A DNA stretch of 64,000 nt from Mycobacterium sp. GA-0227b (GCF_001499855.1 NZ_LQIK01000003.1:157751-221750); one strand, 5' to 3'; positions 29,201 to 38,164 are shown, counted from the first letter of the stretch. Numbers and translations: made by a program. The notes: a model not told the origin generated them from the letters alone.

Positions 29201-29655
29201 TGCCTTCCACGCCCGACTACGCGGACCGGCTGCGCGCGGCCGACCTTCGCGTGACTCGCCCGCGACTCGCGGTGCTCGAGGCGGTCTACGGCAACCCCCA
29301 TTCGGACACCGAAACGATCTTCGGCGCGGTCCGCCTCGCTCTCCCGGACGTCTCCCGTCAGGCCGTCTACGACGTGCTTGCCGCGCTCACCACCGCTGGG
29401 TTGGTACGCCGGATCCAGCCCTCCGGTTCGGTGGCCCGATATGAGTCACGCGTCGGCGACAACCATCACCATGTCGTGTGCCGGTCGTGCGGCGTCATCG
29501 CCGACATCGACTGTGCCGTCGGCGAAGCGCCCTGCCTGACGCCGTCGGACCCCGACGGCGCGCTGGACGGCTTCGTGCTCGATGAGGCCGAGGTCATCTA
29601 CTGGGGCCTGTGCCCGGACTGCTCGGCATCGCAAGTTTCCGGATCACGACCGTGA
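29200..29655 (+). CDS. furA: Fur-family repressor FurA
   Basis: A 151-residue metal-dependent repressor that controls itself and katG. The winged helix covers RVTRPRLAVLEAVYGNPHSDTETI and VSRQAVYDVLAALTTAGLVRR. The dimerisation part has the His cluster NHHHVVCRSCG and a second CxxC, CPDCS, for metal binding. The GTG at 29200 fits the leaderless promoter. katG follows after 33 bases, the standard mycobacterial pair in which oxidation or metal loss of FurA releases katG. Confidence 0.95.
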   Translation: MPSTPDYADRLRAADLRVTRPRLAVLEAVYGNPHSDTETIFGAVRLALPDVSRQAVYDVLAALTTAGLVRRIQPSGSVARYESRVGDNHHHVVCRSCGVIADIDCAVGEAPCLTPSDPDGALDGFVLDEAEVIYWGLCPDCSASQVSGSRP

Positions 29656-29688
29656 TCGCAGCCCAAACAACCGATCGGAAGGAACGCT

Positions 29689-31932
29689 GTGTCTGATACC
29701 TCTGACGCTCGCCCGCCTCACGCCGACTCCAAGACGGCCAGCCACAGTGAGAGCGAGAACCCGGTTATCGATTCGCCGAAGCCGAAGACGCACGCTCCGC
29801 TGACGAACCGGGACTGGTGGCCCGAACAGGTCGACGTGTCGGTGCTGCACAAGCAGAACGAGAAGGGCAACCCGCTCGGCGAGGACTTCGACTACGCCGA
29901 GGAGTTCAAGAAACTCGACCTCGAGGCGTTCAAGCGGGACGTCGTCGAGTTGATCAACACGTCGCAAGATTGGTGGCCGGCCGACTACGGCAGCTATGCC
30001 GGTTTGTTCGTCCGCATGAGCTGGCACGCCGCGGGCACTTACCGCATCTTCGACGGCCGCGGTGGCGCCGGACAGGGTGCCCAGCGTTTCGCCCCCCTCA
30101 ACAGCTGGCCGGACAACGCCAGCCTGGACAAGGCCCGCCGGTTGCTGTGGCCGATCAAGCAGAAGTACGGCAACAAGATCTCCTGGGCCGACCTGATCGC
30201 GTACGCCGGAGACGCCTCATTGGAGCAGTCGGGCTTCAAGACGATGGGTTTCGCGTTCGGCCGCGAGGACATCTGGGAGCCCGAGGAGATGCTGTGGGGC
30301 CAGGAAGACACCTGGCTGGGCACCGACAAGCGCTACGGCGGGACCAACGACAGTGACCGCCAGTTGGCCGAGCCCTACGGCGCGACCACGATGGGCCTGA
30401 TCTACGTCAACCCGGAAGGCCCGGAAGGCAAGCCGGATCCGCTGGCCGCGGCGCACGACATCCGCGAGACGTTCGGCCGGATGGCGATGAACGACGAGGA
30501 GACCGCTGCGCTGATCGTCGGTGGTCACACGCTGGGCAAGACCCACGGCGCAGGTTCGGACGAAGGCATGGGGCCCGAGCCCGAGGGGGCCCCGATCGAA
30601 CAGATGGGATTGGGCTGGAAGTGCCCGTTCGGCTCCGGCAAGGCAGGCGACACCGTCACCAGCGGGCTGGAGGTGGTCTGGACCCCGACTCCGACCAAGT
30701 GGGACAACAGTTACCTGCAGACCCTGTACGGCTACGAGTACGAGCTGACCAAGAGCCCCGCCGGCGCCTGGCAGTTCGAGGCCAAGGACGCCGAGGCGAT
30801 CATTCCCGACCCGTTCGGCGGCCCGCCGCGCAAGCCGACCATGTTGGTCACCGACCTCTCGATGCGGGAGGACCCGATTTACGGCGAGATCACCCGCCGC
30901 TGGCTCGACCATCCCGAGGAGATGGACGAGGCGTTCGCCAAGGCGTGGTTCAAGCTGATGCATCGCGACATGGGCCCGATCAGCCGCTATCTCGGGCCGT
31001 GGATTCCCGAGCCGCAGCTGTGGCAGGACCCGGTTCCGCCGGTGGATCACGAACTGGTCGACGAGCAGGACATCGCGCAGCTCAAGTCGAAGCTGCTCGA
31101 CTCCGGCCTGACGGTGCAGCAGCTGGTGAAGACGGCATGGTCGTCGGCATCGAGCTTCCGCGGCACCGATAAGCGGGGCGGCGCCAACGGCGCACGGATC
31201 CGGCTGGAGCCGCAGAAGAACTGGGAGGCCAACGAGCCGGCCGAGTTGGCACAGGTGCTGCCGGTGCTCGAGCGCATCCAGCAGGAGTTCAACTCCTCGG
31301 CCACCGGCGGCAAGAAGGTCTCGCTGGCCGACGTGATCGTGCTGGGTGGTTCGGCGGCGATCGAAAAGGCCGCCCGCGACGGTGGTTTCGAGATCGATGT
31401 GCACTTCGCGCCGGGTCGGACCGACGCCACGCAGGAGAACACCGACGTGGAGTCGTTCGCGGTGCTCGAACCGCGGGCGGACGGGTTCCGCAACTTCGTG
31501 CGGCCGGGCGAGAAGAATCCGTTGGAGCAGCTGCTGGTCGAGCGGGCTTACATGCTCGACCTGACGGCTCCGGAGTTGGCGGTGCTGATCGGCGGCCTGC
31601 GGGTGCTCAACGTCAACCACGGCGGCAGCAAGCACGGCGTGTTCACCGACAGGCCGGGCGTGCTGAGCAACGACTTCTTCGTCAACTTGGTCGATATGGG
31701 CACGGAGTGGAAGCCGTCGGAGACCGCCGAGAACGTCTACGAGGGTCGGGACCGTTCCTCCGGGGCGGCCAAGTGGACCGCCACCGCCAACGACCTGGTG
31801 TTCGGTTCGAACTCGGTGCTTCGTGGCATCGCCGAGGTCTACGCGCAGGACGACAGCAAGGACAAGTTCGTCGAGGACTTCGTCGCCGCCTGGGTGAAGG
31901 TCATGAACAACGATCGGTTCGAACTGGACTGA
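29689..31932 (+). CDS. katG: Catalase-peroxidase
   Basis: A 747-residue bifunctional catalase-peroxidase that removes peroxide and, in M. tuberculosis, activates isoniazid. Distal-site residues are Arg109, Trp112 and His113 in [12 protein letters not shown]; Tyr239 in LIYVNPEG belongs to the Met-Tyr-Trp crosslink; the proximal haem ligand is His280 in [10 protein letters not shown]. Ser325 in VTSGLEVVW aligns with M. tuberculosis Ser315, so the wild-type residue is present. The N-terminal 30 residues are variable as usual. The GTG has a GGAAGGA ribosome site. It is the second gene of the furA operon. Confidence 0.98.
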   Translation: MSDTSDARPPHADSKTASHSESENPVIDSPKPKTHAPLTNRDWWPEQVDVSVLHKQNEKGNPLGEDFDYAEEFKKLDLEAFKRDVVELINTSQDWWPADYGSYAGLFVRMSWHAAGTYRIFDGRGGAGQGAQRFAPLNSWPDNASLDKARRLLWPIKQKYGNKISWADLIAYAGDASLEQSGFKTMGFAFGREDIWEPEEMLWGQEDTWLGTDKRYGGTNDSDRQLAEPYGATTMGLIYVNPEGPEGKPDPLAAAHDIRETFGRMAMNDEETAALIVGGHTLGKTHGAGSDEGMGPEPEGAPIEQMGLGWKCPFGSGKAGDTVTSGLEVVWTPTPTKWDNSYLQTLYGYEYELTKSPAGAWQFEAKDAEAIIPDPFGGPPRKPTMLVTDLSMREDPIYGEITRRWLDHPEEMDEAFAKAWFKLMHRDMGPISRYLGPWIPEPQLWQDPVPPVDHELVDEQDIAQLKSKLLDSGLTVQQLVKTAWSSASSFRGTDKRGGANGARIRLEPQKNWEANEPAELAQVLPVLERIQQEFNSSATGGKKVSLADVIVLGGSAAIEKAARDGGFEIDVHFAPGRTDATQENTDVESFAVLEPRADGFRNFVRPGEKNPLEQLLVERAYMLDLTAPELAVLIGGLRVLNVNHGGSKHGVFTDRPGVLSNDFFVNLVDMGTEWKPSETAENVYEGRDRSSGAAKWTATANDLVFGSNSVLRGIAEVYAQDDSKDKFVEDFVAAWVKVMNNDRFELD

Positions 31933-31950
31933 GCGCAATCGACGACGCGC

Positions 31951-31985
31951 GGCACCCCGCGGGCTCACCGAGTTCGCGGGGTGCC
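31951..31985 (+). terminator. katG terminator hairpin abutting the next start codon
   Basis: A perfect 11-bp stem (GGCACCCCGCG at 31951-31961 and its complement at 31975-31985) with a 13-base loop lies 18 bases after katG. It ends one base before the GTG that starts the glutamine amidotransferase frame, so it may also block the ribosome site of that gene on a read-through transcript. Confidence 0.75.
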
Positions 31986-32729
31986 GTGCTGTCTAAGCCG
32001 TTCCTGCTGCTGTCGATCCGCGGCGAGGACGAAGCCGCCGACGAGGAGTATCGGGCGATGATGCGCTTCGCCGGCCTCGACACGTGCGGCATGCGGCGCA
32101 TCCGGTTGACCCACGAGTCGTTGGGCCGCATCGACCTGACGGACTGGTCCGGCATCATCCTCGGCGGCGGCCCCTACAACGTCAGCGACACCGCCGAATC
32201 GAAGTCGGCGACGCAGCGGCGGGTCGAGTCCGAGTTGCTGGAGCTCATCGGCCGCATCGTCGACCACGATTTCCCCTTCCTCGGATGCTGTTACGGCGTC
32301 GGCACCCTCGGTACGGTCATCGGCGCGACAGTGGACCGGACACACCCGGAACCGGTCGGCGGGCTCACTGTGACCGTGACGCCCGCGGGCCGCGATAACG
32401 AGTTGTTCGCCGAGGTGCCCGACGTCTTCGACGCGTTCGGCGGGCACCGGGAGGGCGCGACCTCGCTTCCGCCGGACGTGGTGCGCCTCGCCTCGTCGCG
32501 GGACTGCCCGGTGCAGGCGTTTCGGGTCGGGGGTCACGTGTACGCCACGCAGTTTCATCCGGAACTGGACCTCGACGGCATGATCACTCGCATCGACGTC
32601 TACAAGAACCACGGCTACTTTCCGCCCGAGTCGGCTGAATCGCTGAAAGCGGCTGCCCGCCAGTGGGATGTCCGATATCCGCGAACCATCCTTCAACGAT
32701 TCGTCGACAGGTATGCGCGTCGGCGGTGA
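31986..32729 (+). CDS. Class I glutamine amidotransferase
   Basis: A 247-residue GATase1 domain protein like the GMP synthase glutaminase part but standing alone. The nucleophile elbow is FPFLGCCYGVGTLG with Cys, and the catalytic His-Glu pair is in YATQFHPELD. SGIILGGGPYNVSD is the oxyanion strand. Such proteins hydrolyse gamma-glutamyl compounds or supply ammonia to a partner. The GTG at 31986 begins the similarity but lies against a strong hairpin, so expression may not come from the katG transcript. Confidence 0.88.
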   Translation: MLSKPFLLLSIRGEDEAADEEYRAMMRFAGLDTCGMRRIRLTHESLGRIDLTDWSGIILGGGPYNVSDTAESKSATQRRVESELLELIGRIVDHDFPFLGCCYGVGTLGTVIGATVDRTHPEPVGGLTVTVTPAGRDNELFAEVPDVFDAFGGHREGATSLPPDVVRLASSRDCPVQAFRVGGHVYATQFHPELDLDGMITRIDVYKNHGYFPPESAESLKAAARQWDVRYPRTILQRFVDRYARRR

Positions 32730-32772
32730 CAGGCACGGTTGGCCTCGCGGTTATCGGGGCACTCCGTAGTCC

Positions 32773-33426
32773 GTGCACACCGTCGAGTACTCCCCCGGCC
32801 GGTCCGCCGACGTCTTCGGCGACGCGTCCCAACCGACAGTCCTGATGTGGCACGGCGCGCAGACCGATTCGCGCGCCGCGATGCGACCGCTGGCCGAACG
32901 CTTGCACGAGCACGGCCCGGCCGTCGTGCTCGCCGACTGGGACTCGCACGCCGACGACCGCGGCCGGGCGGACCTGCTGGCGTCGGCCGGCTATGCGCGG
33001 GAACGCGCCGACGGTAAGCCGTTGGTACTTGTCGGCTGGTCGATGGGCGGGTTGGCGGCGGCGGGGCTGGCGATCCACGCCGGACAGTTCGGTGTGACCC
33101 ACACCGTCTGCCTCGCAGGGGCATTCATGGTTGCCGACCCGATTTCCGGTGCCCGGCTGCCGGACCAATTGGACGGCGACCCGGTGTCGTTCACGCTGTT
33201 GCACGGCGAGCACGACGACGTCGTACCCGTCGAGGTGAGTCGCGGTTTCGCCGAGACGCTCTCGCGTAACGGCTGGCCGGTCGACTATGCGGTGGTGGCG
33301 GCGGATCACGGCTCGATCGCGGGCGCGACCTACGACCCGGCGGCGGACTGTTATCACCCGGCCTCCGACCCGACGACGCTCGAGGTCGCGGCCGACGTGG
33401 CGGCCCGGATCGCCGCTACGCTCTGA
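32773..33426 (+). CDS. Alpha/beta hydrolase (dienelactone hydrolase-like)
   Basis: A 217-residue small serine hydrolase. VLMWHGAQTDSRAAM carries the oxyanion region, LVLVGWSMGGLAA holds the nucleophile Ser, LHGEHDDVVP the acidic residue, and AADHGSIAG the His. The first domain resembles carboxylesterases of the BD-FAE or dienelactone type. GTG start at 32773. It follows the glutamine amidotransferase gene by 43 bases. Substrate unknown. Confidence 0.85.
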   Translation: MHTVEYSPGRSADVFGDASQPTVLMWHGAQTDSRAAMRPLAERLHEHGPAVVLADWDSHADDRGRADLLASAGYARERADGKPLVLVGWSMGGLAAAGLAIHAGQFGVTHTVCLAGAFMVADPISGARLPDQLDGDPVSFTLLHGEHDDVVPVEVSRGFAETLSRNGWPVDYAVVAADHGSIAGATYDPAADCYHPASDPTTLEVAADVAARIAATL

Positions 33427-33813
33427 TCACTCCGCAGTGTCGATTCGGTGGGCCCACCGCAGGTGGCCACCACCCATGTCGGCGCACACGAACGCCACGC
33501 CATCAGAGCCTTGAGCGGACAGATTTCGCTCCGGGCAGTCCATTGCGACGTTGTGCACACCGACCAGTGGGCCCGCGGGGGTCCAAACTCCGACCCTGTT
33601 GCAGACGAACGTCGCGCCGGTGGGGCCCAGCCCGTAGTTGAAGAACTTGCCCGGAGCACAAGGCGCTCCCTCTACGACGTTGCGCTCGACGTTGGGTACG
33701 CAGTCAGCGGAATAGCAGACCGCGGAGGCATTGGGCGCGAACACGATCGACGCGGCGACCGCCGTCAGGACCGTCGTCAGGACCGCCGTGCCGGCGGTGT
33801 GTGAGCACGCCAT
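33427..33813 (-). CDS. Secreted Cys-rich hypothetical protein
   Basis: A 128-residue exported protein with a signal peptide (TAVLTTVLTAVAASIVF, cleavage near ASA). The mature part has six cysteines (CYSADC, CAPGKF, FVCNR, DCPER, FVCAD) with even spacing that suggests disulfides, and a repeated core GPTGATFVCN and GSDGVAFVCADMGG. The ATG at 33813 is chosen. The gene is convergent with the hydrolase gene (no spacer) and divergent from the MBL-fold gene. No family recognised. Confidence 0.75.
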   Translation of the reverse strand: MACSHTAGTAVLTTVLTAVAASIVFAPNASAVCYSADCVPNVERNVVEGAPCAPGKFFNYGLGPTGATFVCNRVGVWTPAGPLVGVHNVAMDCPERNLSAQGSDGVAFVCADMGGGHLRWAHRIDTAE

Positions 33814-33857
33814 CTGTTGATGGTGGCACCTGGCTTCGAAGTTCGGGGAGAAATGAC

Positions 33858-33888
33858 TTGACCTCAACAATAGTTGAGGTCGCAGGAT
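33858..33888 (+). promoter_or_regulatory. MerR/SoxR-type promoter with 19-bp spacer and dyad
   Basis: The -35-like TTGACC (33858-33863) and -10-like CAGGAT (33883-33888) are 19 bases apart, the long spacer typical of MerR-family promoters. Between them sits the dyad ACCTCAAC-N4-GTTGAGGT (33861-33880), close to SoxR operators (CCTCAA/TTGAGG). The predicted start point falls at the ATG of the MBL-fold gene. Confidence 0.75.
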
Positions 33889-33894
33889 CTTGTC

Positions 33895-34557
33895 ATGGCT
33901 ACTTCAACGACGCACGAAATGCTTCAACTACGCGAAGATCTCTGGCAGACCCGGATGGACACGCCTCTTCCGGGACTCACGACGCACGCCTACCTGTGGC
34001 GTGGTCCGCGCGGCAACGTGCTTTTCTACAGTCCCGCCACGGAAGCGGACTTCGACGCGATCGACGCCCTCGGTGGTGTCGCAGCGCAGTACCTGTCGCA
34101 CCAGGACGAGGCGGGGCCGAACCTGGCGCAGATCGAGAAGCGTTTCGGTCGCCGACTGCACGCACCGGAAGCTGAGATCGAAGTAATCGCAAAGCACGGC
34201 CGCGTCGACGTGCCCATCGGTACCACGCGCCACGTCGATGACAACGGCGTCGAGGTGCTTCCCACGCCGGGGCATTCACCCGGCAGCACAAGCTATCTGG
34301 TCACCGGGGTCGGCGGGGAAAGGTATTTGTTCACCGGCGACACCATGTTCCCCACCGCTGAAGGCTCGTGGGCCACGTTCCTGGTTCCCGGCCGCGGCGA
34401 TGCCGGTCAGCTCCGGGAAAGCGTGCTGCTGCTGGGCACGGTTACGCCTGATCTCGTGATCTCCAGCGCCTTCGGTGGCGACTCGGCATTTGTGGTCGTC
34501 GACGAGGCCCGGTGGGCCGAGTGCGTGGCTCAGGCGTTGGCGAGCGTCCCGTCCTAG
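33895..34557 (+). CDS. MBL-fold metallo-hydrolase-like protein
   Basis: A 220-residue protein with the metallo-beta-lactamase fold: PTPGHSPGSTSYLV, RYLFTGDTMFPT and a late strand LVISSAFGGDS. The usual HxHxDH metal motif is reduced to LSHQDEAGP, and GHSPGS and TGD keep one His and the Asp, so metal binding may be partial. It is preceded by a MerR/SoxR-type operator, so it is likely induced by oxidative or redox-cycling stress. An ATG at 33895 at the predicted transcription start suggests leaderless translation. Confidence 0.82.
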   Translation: MATSTTHEMLQLREDLWQTRMDTPLPGLTTHAYLWRGPRGNVLFYSPATEADFDAIDALGGVAAQYLSHQDEAGPNLAQIEKRFGRRLHAPEAEIEVIAKHGRVDVPIGTTRHVDDNGVEVLPTPGHSPGSTSYLVTGVGGERYLFTGDTMFPTAEGSWATFLVPGRGDAGQLRESVLLLGTVTPDLVISSAFGGDSAFVVVDEARWAECVAQALASVPS

Positions 34558-34640
34558 CTTGGGAGTCTGGTGAACGAATCCCGCGCGTCAGGCACTCCTG
34601 ACCGGTTGACTACAGCCACCGGGTGCGTGCTACCAACCGG

Positions 34641-35357
34641 CTAAGCGTCCTCGAACCACCGCGACGGCTCGTGTGTGCCGTATTCGTCGTGCCAGTCCCA
34701 CCACTCGTAGGGCGGTGTCTGCGGATAGTCCTCCGGCGAATCCTCCCAATCCTCTTGGCGGCCAAGAGCGGTCATGTCGAGGTAGCTCCACGTCGTGACG
34801 AACGCCTCGTCGCCGCGCTCGTTGATGAAATAGGTGCGGAAGACGCTATCGCCGTCGCGAATGAAGGCGTTGTGGCCGTGCCACTCGTCGACGCCGAAGT
34901 CCTTGTCGAAGTCGTCAGTGATCGTGTACCACGGGATGTGCTCCCAACCCATCCGCGCCTTTAGCCGTGCGATGTCCGCCTGCGGGGCAGGCGAGGCGTA
35001 GACGAGCGTGGTGTCGCGAGCGTTGAGATGAGCCAGGTTCGGAACGTGGTCGGCCATCAAGGAGCAGCCACAGCAGGCATGGTCGGGCCAACCTTGATCG
35101 TCGGGTCCGTGGAAAGTGCTCGGCCCAAAGAACGCCCGGTAGACGATCAGCTGTCGGCGGCCTTGGAACAGATCTAGGAGACTCGCCTTGCCATCGGGCC
35201 CTTCGAACTCGTACTCCTTCTCCACCGCGGTCCAAGGCATTCGCCGGCGCTGTGCCGCCAACGCGTCTTTGGCGCGGGTGAGCTCCTTTTCCTTGACGAG
35301 CATTTCCTTCAGCGCAGCGTCCCATTCCGGCGCCGATACAATTGGTGGTGTTTTCAT
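34641..35357 (-). CDS. DUF899 family thioredoxin-like protein (first of pair)
   Basis: A 238-residue protein of the DUF899 family, with a thioredoxin-like fold. It carries KEKELTRAKDALAAQRRRMPW, VEKEYEFEGPDGKASLLDLF, and a Cys cluster DHACCGCSLMADHVPNL that keeps a CxGC-like spacing. The C-terminal YLDMTALGRQEDWEDSP is typical. It is the third gene of the ArsR-fusion operon. A short gap (17 bases) with a GGGAGAGAG ribosome site separates it from the second DUF899 gene. The reaction of this family is not known to me. Confidence 0.87.
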   Translation of the reverse strand: MKTPPIVSAPEWDAALKEMLVKEKELTRAKDALAAQRRRMPWTAVEKEYEFEGPDGKASLLDLFQGRRQLIVYRAFFGPSTFHGPDDQGWPDHACCGCSLMADHVPNLAHLNARDTTLVYASPAPQADIARLKARMGWEHIPWYTITDDFDKDFGVDEWHGHNAFIRDGDSVFRTYFINERGDEAFVTTWSYLDMTALGRQEDWEDSPEDYPQTPPYEWWDWHDEYGTHEPSRWFEDA

Positions 35358-35374
35358 TTACTCTCTCTCCCTTA

Positions 35375-36097
35375 CTATTTCAGCGTCAGGTCATCGGAGC
35401 GCCCGGCTTCAAGGCGCGGCCATTGGGATATCGGACGCCCGTTGCTACGCATAGGTTGGCCGTCGTCGAGGGGGTAAATGGGCCAGCCCGCAGGCGAGTC
35501 CTCCCACGCCTCCTGGCGTCCGTACACGGTGAGGTCCATGAGCGCGAGGCTGTAGTCCATGGCCTCTACGCCGCGGTAGTTCGTCCAATAGGTCTCGAAG
35601 ACGCGGTCACCGACGCGGAGATAACACACGAGATGCATCAGGCCTTGTTGCCGCCCGACGAGCAGCGTTTCCAGCGAGTCATGCGCCGAATACCACGGCA
35701 TGTCCCAGCCCATGAAGTCGCGGTAGCGGCGGCTTTCGTCGAACGGACCCTGACAGAACACCGCGTAGGTGATGTCGCGAGAGTGGAGGTAGGACAACTC
35801 CGCAACGTGCGTGGTGCACCAGGTGCAGCCCTCGCACTGCTCGGATGCCGGATGGCCCGGATACCACATGAAGTAGTACGCGATCAGTTGGCTGCGCCCC
35901 TCGAATGCATCGAGCACGGTGACCTGTCCTCGAGGGCCGATCAAGGGTGTCGTGGCATCGATTTCGACCATCGGTAGGCGCCGGCGGGCCGCCGCGATCG
36001 CGTCGCCTTCACGGGTGTGTTCCTTCTCTCGGATACGGAGTGCATCGATTTCCGCTTGCCACGTCGCCCGGTCGGTGATGGCAGGCATGCCCGTCAT
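35375..36097 (-). CDS. DUF899 family thioredoxin-like protein (second of pair)
   Basis: A 240-residue paralogue of the next gene downstream. It shares IREKEHTREGDAIAAARRRLPMVE, FEGRSQLIAYYFMW, and a Cys cluster EQCEGCTWCTTHVAELSYL with a CxGC pattern plus a third Cys. The ATG at 36097 overlaps the stop of the ArsR-fusion gene (ATGA), which points to translational coupling. The two DUF899 proteins differ in their Cys clusters and tail, so they are probably not redundant. Confidence 0.87.
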   Translation of the reverse strand: MTGMPAITDRATWQAEIDALRIREKEHTREGDAIAAARRRLPMVEIDATTPLIGPRGQVTVLDAFEGRSQLIAYYFMWYPGHPASEQCEGCTWCTTHVAELSYLHSRDITYAVFCQGPFDESRRYRDFMGWDMPWYSAHDSLETLLVGRQQGLMHLVCYLRVGDRVFETYWTNYRGVEAMDYSLALMDLTVYGRQEAWEDSPAGWPIYPLDDGQPMRSNGRPISQWPRLEAGRSDDLTLK

Positions 36098-36867
36098 GAC
36101 TGCTCGAGTTCTGATTTGAGGTTGGCGAGCTTCCACGGCCAGCCACCCGAGATCAGTTCGCGGACAGCGCTTTCCGGCGGGAAGTCGTCGTGTACGACGG
36201 TCAGCTTGACCTGGCCCTCGTCGACCGGCTCGATCTCGAACGTCACCTTGGACCGCCTCTCTGCCGCCGCCTTCGCGATGACATCCTCATTGAGGCCCAG
36301 CGTCGTCAGTTCGGGTACGAACGTGTGAAAGGTGAAGGCGAGCCTGCGGTACGGGTCCGACTCGAGGATGACCTGCTCCGGGTGTTCGATCTCCAGACCG
36401 CTGCGGTCGGACCATATGTACGCAGAGCCCTTCTCGAAGTCGGACACGAGTGCATGGCCCATGTAGCGACTCGAGAACGCGGGGTCGGTGATGGCCTGCC
36501 ACAAGCGTTCGGGCGTGGTACGGATGTAGGTGACGTAGACGAATTCGCTGTTGCTCATCGGGTGGGTCTCCAATGCTGTCTTGAGGTCCGCGAGCGTCTG
36601 TACCCGCGCGCGGTCGTACTGGTTGATCCAGCGGTCGGCGATCGCGTTGATCGGTTCGGCGTTGAGGTAGTGCAGCTTTTCCCTCCCCCGCCACACGGTG
36701 GTGATGAGATTGGCGTCTTCGAGCACCGCGAGGTGCTTGCTGACCGATTGGCGTGCCATCTCCAGGCCTGCGCACAAGTCGCGCAGGCTCTGCCCGTTGC
36801 GGGTGTTCAGGCTGTCGAGCAGCAGCCGTCGGTTCGGATCGGCAAGCGCCCGGAAAACGTCGTCCAT
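36094..36867 (-). CDS. ArsR-type regulator fused to SRPBCC (AHSA1) domain
   Basis: A 257-residue fusion. Residues 1-95 form an ArsR winged helix (ALADPNRRLLLDSL; LCAGLEMARQSVSKHLAVLEDANLI). Residues 105-257 form an SRPBCC/AHSA1 domain that starts YVTYIRTTPERLWQAITDPAFSSRYMG. Usually these two are separate neighbouring genes; here one protein may sense a hydrophobic ligand and bind DNA. Two copies of a 16-bp palindrome lie just upstream, consistent with autoregulation. The stop overlaps the start of the first DUF899 gene. Confidence 0.9.
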   Translation of the reverse strand: MDDVFRALADPNRRLLLDSLNTRNGQSLRDLCAGLEMARQSVSKHLAVLEDANLITTVWRGREKLHYLNAEPINAIADRWINQYDRARVQTLADLKTALETHPMSNSEFVYVTYIRTTPERLWQAITDPAFSSRYMGHALVSDFEKGSAYIWSDRSGLEIEHPEQVILESDPYRRLAFTFHTFVPELTTLGLNEDVIAKAAAERRSKVTFEIEPVDEGQVKLTVVHDDFPPESAVRELISGGWPWKLANLKSELEQS

Positions 36868-36884
36868 ATCCGCCTCGGATATAT

Positions 36885-36930
36885 GCAGCCAGATGGCTGC
36901 GTATCCGACTATATGCAGCCAGATGGCTGC
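36885..36930. promoter_or_regulatory. Tandem palindromic operator for the ArsR-fusion operon
   Basis: Two identical copies of GCAGCCAGATGGCTGC (36885-36900 and 36915-36930) are exactly 30 bases apart, each a perfect 7-bp inverted repeat with a GA centre; identity extends to 22 bases including flanks. They begin 18 bases before the ArsR-fusion start codon and so overlap its promoter. Confidence 0.85.
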
Positions 36931-37027
36931 GTGTCAATGCCTCTTCGGTGCTGACCCGACGTCATCGAAGTTGCGGAACCGCTTTGACCAGCATCCGCTG
37001 CGCGGGCCGTGTGGCAGGCTCGCCGGT

Positions 37028-38164
37028 GTGGACCTGCCGACGCCGGACCCGGACCTGGCGCACCTGGCCGATGTGGTGCCGTCGGTTTTATCGGCGATGG
37101 GCGCGGACGGCTTCGACAACCGGATCGGCCTGCCGGGCGACATCGCCGGGGCATGTGTCCTGCTGATCGACGGACTCGGCGCCGAACTGCTCGACACGTA
37201 CGCCGGCGACGCGCCCGTTCTGGCGGGGTTACGCGGACAGACGCTCACCGTCGGGTTCCCCTCGACCACCGCCGCCGGACTCGCGGCGATCGGCACCGGC
37301 TGCCCGTCCGGCGAGCATGGATTCGTCGGCTATTCGTTCCGGCTACCGGAGGCCGGTGTGATCAATGCCCTGCGCTGGCGGCCGCACCCCTGGGGCGAGG
37401 ACCTTCGCGGCACGGTGCTCCCGGAACAGGTGCAGCCCCGACCGACCACCTTCGAGCGGGCCGACGCGGTGGGCATCGCCGTCAACGTGATCTCGGGCGC
37501 CGAGTTCACCGGGTCCGGGCTCACCCGCGCCGTGCTGCGCGGCGGGCGTTATGTGGGCGTGCATGCGCTCGGCGATCTTGCGGCTGCGGTGCGGGATACG
37601 CTCTCTGACAACGGTTTCTGCTACGGCTATCACAGCGAACTCGACATGCTCGGCCACCTGCACGGCCCGGGGTCACCACCGTGGCGCATGCAGTTACGTC
37701 AGATCGACCGGCTCGTCGAGTCGGTGCTCGAGGCGCTGCCGCCCGGCGGGCTGCTGGCCGTGGTCGCCGACCACGGCATGGTCGAAGTCCGGGAAGCCGA
37801 GACCGTGGACGTCGACGCCAACCCCGCCCTACTCGACGGTGTGCAGGCGATCGGCGGAGAGCCGCGGGCTCGACACATCTATATAGAGGACGGCTCGCTA
37901 AGCGACGTGCTCGCCACGTGGCGCGCCACTCTGGGCGAGCGGGCATGGGTGCTCTCACGCCAGGAGGCCGTCGAGGCGGGGTGGTTCGGCGAGCGCGTCA
38001 GCGATGCGGTGCGGCCCCGCATCGGCGACGTGGTGGCGGCCGCCCGCGGCGCGGCTGCGGTGGTCCGGCGCACTGTCGAACCGCTGGAATCATCACTGAT
38101 CGGACATCACGGCTCTCTCACCTTCGCTGAGCAGACCGTCCCGTTGCTGCTGGCGTACGGTTGA
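37028..38164 (+). CDS. Alkaline phosphatase/nucleotide pyrophosphatase family protein
   Basis: A 378-residue enzyme of the AlkP superfamily (nucleotide pyrophosphatase/phosphodiesterase type). The first metal site is ACVLLIDGLGAELL, the Thr nucleophile lies in GFPSTTAAGLAAI, the second metal ligands are in YHSELDMLGHLHGP, VVADHGMVEV and LIGHHGSLT. No signal peptide or lipobox is seen, so it appears cytoplasmic. GTG start at 37028 after a short low-identity segment. It is divergent from the ArsR-fusion operon. Confidence 0.87.
   Translation: MDLPTPDPDLAHLADVVPSVLSAMGADGFDNRIGLPGDIAGACVLLIDGLGAELLDTYAGDAPVLAGLRGQTLTVGFPSTTAAGLAAIGTGCPSGEHGFVGYSFRLPEAGVINALRWRPHPWGEDLRGTVLPEQVQPRPTTFERADAVGIAVNVISGAEFTGSGLTRAVLRGGRYVGVHALGDLAAAVRDTLSDNGFCYGYHSELDMLGHLHGPGSPPWRMQLRQIDRLVESVLEALPPGGLLAVVADHGMVEVREAETVDVDANPALLDGVQAIGGEPRARHIYIEDGSLSDVLATWRATLGERAWVLSRQEAVEAGWFGERVSDAVRPRIGDVVAAARGAAAVVRRTVEPLESSLIGHHGSLTFAEQTVPLLLAYG

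Noticed and set aside
30217..31968. 583-residue open frame antisense to katG
   Set aside because: It is a shadow of the high-GC katG codons. It shows no motifs, and its Arg/His/Gly-rich composition is typical of such frames.
34602..34640. Bidirectional terminator between convergent genes
   Set aside because: A 7-bp CCGGTTG/CAACCGG stem exists but has a 25-base loop, too weak to claim.
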